From Phycisphaerae bacterium (lineage in GTDB: Bacteria > Planctomycetota > Phycisphaerae > UBA1845): a stretch of DNA of 6,713 nucleotides. The notes below the pieces were generated by a model. The model was not told the origin of the DNA and ran no database searches. It worked only from the letters and a program-made list of their open reading frames with translations. Shown here piece after piece: positions 3,781-6,713 of this stretch (position 1 is its first letter; every line of letters starts with the position of its first letter). Where the stretch lies: assembly GCA_029260195.1 (NCBI GenBank), contig JAJDDS010000316.1, forward strand, positions 1 to 6,713. Reading direction: 5' to 3'. The position numbers and the translations under genes are program-made.

Positions 3781-6384
3781 TCATGGAGAGCTCCGCCCAG
3801 CGCCGAGTTTGCCAGCCAGCAGGGACAGGGACCGCTCGACTCTCTCGCGTTCGAGGCCGTCGTTGGGACCAAGCACTTCGCGGGCACGCCGCAGGAGTTC
3901 CCGCGCACGCTCAACGTCGCCCAGCTTGTCGCAGACGTTCGCCAGGACGCGCAACGGCCCAGGCGTCTTGCCCTCTGTCATCTTCACAGCGGATTCGGCA
4001 AACTCGTACGCCTTGGCCATGGCTGGCTCGAAATCAGCCTCGCGTCCGATCAACACGTCCGTAAGGGCGACGAGCGCAGTCGTGTCCATCGTCGGTAGCC
4101 TTGTACACCGGACCAGGAAAGAGTCCGCCGCAGATGCGTACTTGCTTGCCGCTGCCGAATCTCCGCAACGCCCTGCCAAAGTGAGCATGCCCCGGTAGAT
4201 CTTCCCGACCTGACGCCAGGCAAGCTCGTCTCTGGCGCCGAGCGAGACGGTCCGCTCTCCAGATTCACTCGCCTGCACAAGCCTCTCCCATGCCGCCTGG
4301 GTGTCATTGCGCGCGACTTCCAACCGGGCGAGGCTGACCAGGATGTCCCGGCGGCGACCATGGAAACTCGGATCGTCCGGCCCAATCATGATGAGGCGAT
4401 CCGTTAGACGGAGTGCCCGGTCGTAACACTCGGCGGCCGTGCGGTCATCACCTTGTAGGCGGACGCGCCAAGCACGACTCGCCAATGCCATGCACAGGCT
4501 GTTCAGCGCGCGGGGGTTGTCCGGTTCGAGTCGAACCAACCCGCGCGCGGCCTCAAGCCATGGCTCGGAGTTCGTCAGTCCAGCCGCATCGTCACCCTTC
4601 GCGTCGTGGAGTCTCGCAAGTTGGTGGTGGCTCGAACACAACCCGAGCACACGAATCGAGTCATTCGGCGCGGCTTCCACCAGCTCTCGTGCGAGTGCGT
4701 GACGCTTCATCATCAGAACCTCGGCTGCTTGCACATCGCGCCTTCGTAAACGAATCGCACCGAGACGTTCGTAGCTCCAGGACAGGTTGTCTTTGTAGTC
4801 CAGGTTGTCCGGAAAGCGCTCGCACAATGACTCATCTATGGCAAGGGCCTTCTCGTACAACGGCGCCTCCGCATCCAGCATGCCGCGGGCATGGGCTACG
4901 TTGCCCAACCGAACCAGGTTGATCGAGTATTGCGCCAGAATGTCTGGGTCCTCCGGATCTCTCGCGAGCAGATTTTCGTGAAGCGACTGCGCTTGATCCA
5001 ACTCCGCCGCGGCTTCATCGAGACGTCCAAGCTCCACGGCCAGGCCGCCGAGACGCGAATGCGCCTCCGCGATGTCCGCCTTGAGGATCGGGTGGTCACT
5101 CGCCTCGACCATCAAGCCCTGTAGCCGCTCGTACGCGCTTTCGAGAACCTCCTCGCGGAGTTTCTCTCCCCAGTAAAGGCGACTCAGACCGTTGCTGACA
5201 TCCTTGAGCAAATACTCGATCGTGCCGCGGGCACGGTGCTCAGCCTCCTGTGCGCGACGTGTTACGCGCACTTGTTGCGCATACATGACCGACATCGCTG
5301 CACCAAAGGCAACACTCAGCAGAAACGCGACGACAATGGTGGCGATCAGCGTCGGATGACGGCCCACGAACATGCGGAAGACGTACCAGCCGCTGTCGCC
5401 CTTGGCTTCGATCGGCTTGCCATCGAGGTACCGCCGAACGTCCGTGGCCAACTCACCTGCGCTGCCGTACCGCCGGTCCCGCTCCTTTTGAAGACACTTG
5501 AGGATGATCGTCTCCAACTCGTCGTCCACCAGTCGGGAGATCGAACTGGGCCGAACCGGTTCCTCGTGGAGGATGTTGTGCAGGCTGTCGCCCATCGCAC
5601 CGAGGACGTCGTAGGGAAACCGGCCGGTGAGCATCTGATACAACACGACACCGAGGGCATACACGTCGGTGCGAACGTCCACCAGATTGGCATCACCCCG
5701 GGCCAGCTCCGGACTCGACCAGGGCAGCGAACCGATGAACTGGCCTGGAATCGTCTTGGCCTGTCCGCTTGTTGTCGCGATCTCCTCAACCTCGGCGAGC
5801 TTGGCCAGTCCGAAGTCCAGCACGTGCGGATGACCCTCGGTATCGATGCGGATGTTCCCGGGCTTCAAGTCGCGATGAATCACACCCCGAACATGCGCCG
5901 CATTCACGGCGTCACAAATGTCGGCGAACACGGTGAGCAGCGCCTGGCGGGGCAGTGCCGCCCGTTTGACATAATCATCCAGAGGCGTGCCGGAAATGTA
6001 GTCGGCAACTAGGTAGTAGTGGCTTTCAGCGACGCCGCTATCACGGATCGTCGTGATACCCGCGTGGTCGAGTTGGCGAAGAACCTGAATCTCTCGCTCG
6101 AAACGCGAGCGATCGGTCGCGCCCGCGAAAAGGCCTTCTCGCAGCACTTTCAAGGCGACGCGTTCGGCCGTCTCTTCGTGTACGGCGTCGTAGACGACAC
6201 CCTGACCTCCCCGGTGGATTTCGTCGACGATGACGTAGCCGGGGAATAGATCGAGCGGCGGTAGCACTTTGGGCTCACCCTTGGTCACCCGCCGAGCTTT
6301 TTCCGCCTGGCTGCGGGCGTACTCGACGAGCGCGCGGCTTGGCTCATTCGATTCTGCGTTCTCAGTAGGCTGGTCGTCAGTCAT
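3781..6384 (-). CDS. Membrane Ser/Thr protein kinase with C-terminal TPR region (planctomycete type)
   Basis: The ATG at 6384-6382 gives 867 residues; GGGTGG (6396-6391) is a weak ribosome binding site six bases upstream. An upstream TTG at 6426 is possible but has no such site. The Hanks-type kinase domain spans ~50-320: glycine loop HRGGQGVVY (57-65, with His where the first Gly is usual), catalytic-pair Lys79 in VALK and Glu98 in REI, catalytic loop HRDLKPGN (170-177, Asp172), DFG (190-192), SPE (224-226). All key residues are present, so it should phosphorylate Ser/Thr using ATP. One membrane helix lies at ~345-369, followed by a charged stretch and TPR-like repeats from ~432 to ~860. The likely topology is kinase inside and TPR outside the inner membrane, the TPR part sensing or binding proteins. 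It follows the sigma factor gene by 42 bases, suggesting one operon. Confidence 0.93.
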   Translation of the reverse strand: MTDDQPTENAESNEPSRALVEYARSQAEKARRVTKGEPKVLPPLDLFPGYVIVDEIHRGGQGVVYDAVHEETAERVALKVLREGLFAGATDRSRFEREIQVLRQLDHAGITTIRDSGVAESHYYLVADYISGTPLDDYVKRAALPRQALLTVFADICDAVNAAHVRGVIHRDLKPGNIRIDTEGHPHVLDFGLAKLAEVEEIATTSGQAKTIPGQFIGSLPWSSPELARGDANLVDVRTDVYALGVVLYQMLTGRFPYDVLGAMGDSLHNILHEEPVRPSSISRLVDDELETIILKCLQKERDRRYGSAGELATDVRRYLDGKPIEAKGDSGWYVFRMFVGRHPTLIATIVVAFLLSVAFGAAMSVMYAQQVRVTRRAQEAEHRARGTIEYLLKDVSNGLSRLYWGEKLREEVLESAYERLQGLMVEASDHPILKADIAEAHSRLGGLAVELGRLDEAAAELDQAQSLHENLLARDPEDPDILAQYSINLVRLGNVAHARGMLDAEAPLYEKALAIDESLCERFPDNLDYKDNLSWSYERLGAIRLRRRDVQAAEVLMMKRHALARELVEAAPNDSIRVLGLCSSHHQLARLHDAKGDDAAGLTNSEPWLEAARGLVRLEPDNPRALNSLCMALASRAWRVRLQGDDRTAAECYDRALRLTDRLIMIGPDDPSFHGRRRDILVSLARLEVARNDTQAAWERLVQASESGERTVSLGARDELAWRQVGKIYRGMLTLAGRCGDSAAASKYASAADSFLVRCTRLPTMDTTALVALTDVLIGREADFEPAMAKAYEFAESAVKMTEGKTPGPLRVLANVCDKLGDVERARELLRRAREVLGPNDGLERERVERSLSLLAGKLGAGRSSP

Positions 6385-6426
6385 TTGTGGCCACCCATAC
6401 TGTTGGCGCTGCCGGCGGGCGGCCAA

Positions 6427-6713
6427 TCACGCGGTGTGACTGAAAAACCCTGATGGGCCGCCGAGTAGCTCCCCCAACCGGTCGTGCGCCCGTGCCCGGA
6501 GCATGTGTACCGCGCCGGGCGTGCGGTCGAGTGCTTCGGCAGTCTCGCCGATCGAGCGGCACTCAAGATCGTACAAGCGGACGACTTTGGCATAATCGGG
6601 CGGCAGGTCGGCCAGCGCCGTCTCGATGACAGCCCGAACCTCGTTTCGCGACGCATGACGGGTCGGCGTTGTCCCGGATTCGGCCAAGGCGGCCAGCAGG
6701 ACGGAGCACGAGT
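6427..6713 (-). CDS. ECF-type RNA polymerase sigma factor, C-terminal part (start lies outside the window)
   Basis: Ninety-five codons are visible, open to the window edge and ending at TGA 6429-6427. They hold sigma region 4, which contacts the -35 element: ALADLPPDYAKVVRLYDLE is the first helical part, and SIGETAEALDRTPGAVHMLR is the helix-turn-helix with its recognition helix, followed by RAHDRLGELLG and a short tail. The preceding linker (SVLLAALAESGTTPT) is the variable segment between regions 2 and 4; region 2 lies beyond 6713. The in-frame TTG at 6687 is only an internal codon. ECF factors next to Ser/Thr kinases are a recognised planctomycete arrangement, in which phosphorylation may replace the usual anti-sigma control. 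No anti-sigma gene is seen here. The TGA is followed 42 bases later by the kinase ATG. Confidence 0.9.
   Translation of the reverse strand, partial: SCSVLLAALAESGTTPTRHASRNEVRAVIETALADLPPDYAKVVRLYDLECRSIGETAEALDRTPGAVHMLRARAHDRLGELLGGPSGFFSHTA

Noticed and set aside
5236..6012. 258-codon plus-strand open frame antisense to the kinase gene
   Set aside because: It covers the membrane helix and kinase domain of an intact gene with all catalytic motifs. Its own translation resembles nothing, so it is a shadow of that gene.
1..6713. CRISPR array, tRNA or rRNA gene, transposase with terminal inverted repeats
   Set aside because: I found no spaced direct repeats, no cloverleaf with a CCA-type end, no rRNA-like sequence, and no transposase coding region with matched ends. 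The AbrB-like stub only hints at a former element.

Overview
The window looks like chromosomal DNA from a planctomycete, possibly a Phycisphaerae-like lineage. This rests on family combinations rather than on a marker gene: a secreted thioredoxin-fold protein fused to helical repeats, an ECF-type sigma factor directly upstream of a membrane Ser/Thr kinase with a TPR tail, and the C-terminal end of a planctomycete-type pseudopilin. The DNA is GC-rich, with strong GC bias at third positions in the two large genes.

Layout. (1) Positions 1-261 are a leader with no supportable gene. (2) 262-1731 (+) is an intact 489-residue secreted redoxin-TPR protein. (3) 1743-1795 holds two overlapping imperfect hairpins. 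(4) 1824-3534 is a patchwork of gene pieces. On the minus strand lie the 3' end of a pseudopilin gene and the 3' end of a beta-class DNA methyltransferase. Next come, on the plus strand, a small excisionase-like helix-turn-helix ORF, a large branched RNA-like structure ending in a T-run, a second hairpin, an AT-rich palindrome overlapping a -10-like box, and the first ~25 codons of a small AbrB-like gene behind a near-perfect Shine-Dalgarno. That gene stub is fused tail-to-tail with a minus-strand GNAT acetyltransferase that has lost its C-terminus. (5) 3535-3780 contains nothing I can identify. (6) 3781-6384 (-) is the intact kinase-TPR gene. (7) 6427-6713 (-) is the C-terminal part of the sigma factor, which continues beyond the window.

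How they work together. The sigma factor and kinase are consecutive on one strand with a 42-base gap and probably form one signalling operon: a cytoplasmic kinase, a single membrane helix and a probably periplasmic TPR region. The redoxin gene is transcribed toward them but separated by the 2-kb patchwork, so no functional link is implied. The patchwork has at least three breakpoints (about 2090, 2480 and 2993) and reads as a site of repeated insertion, deletion and decay. I found no complete new multi-gene defence or mobile system. The most unusual items are the branched structure at 2729-2805 and the promoter-RBS-chimeric ORF unit at 2880-3113.
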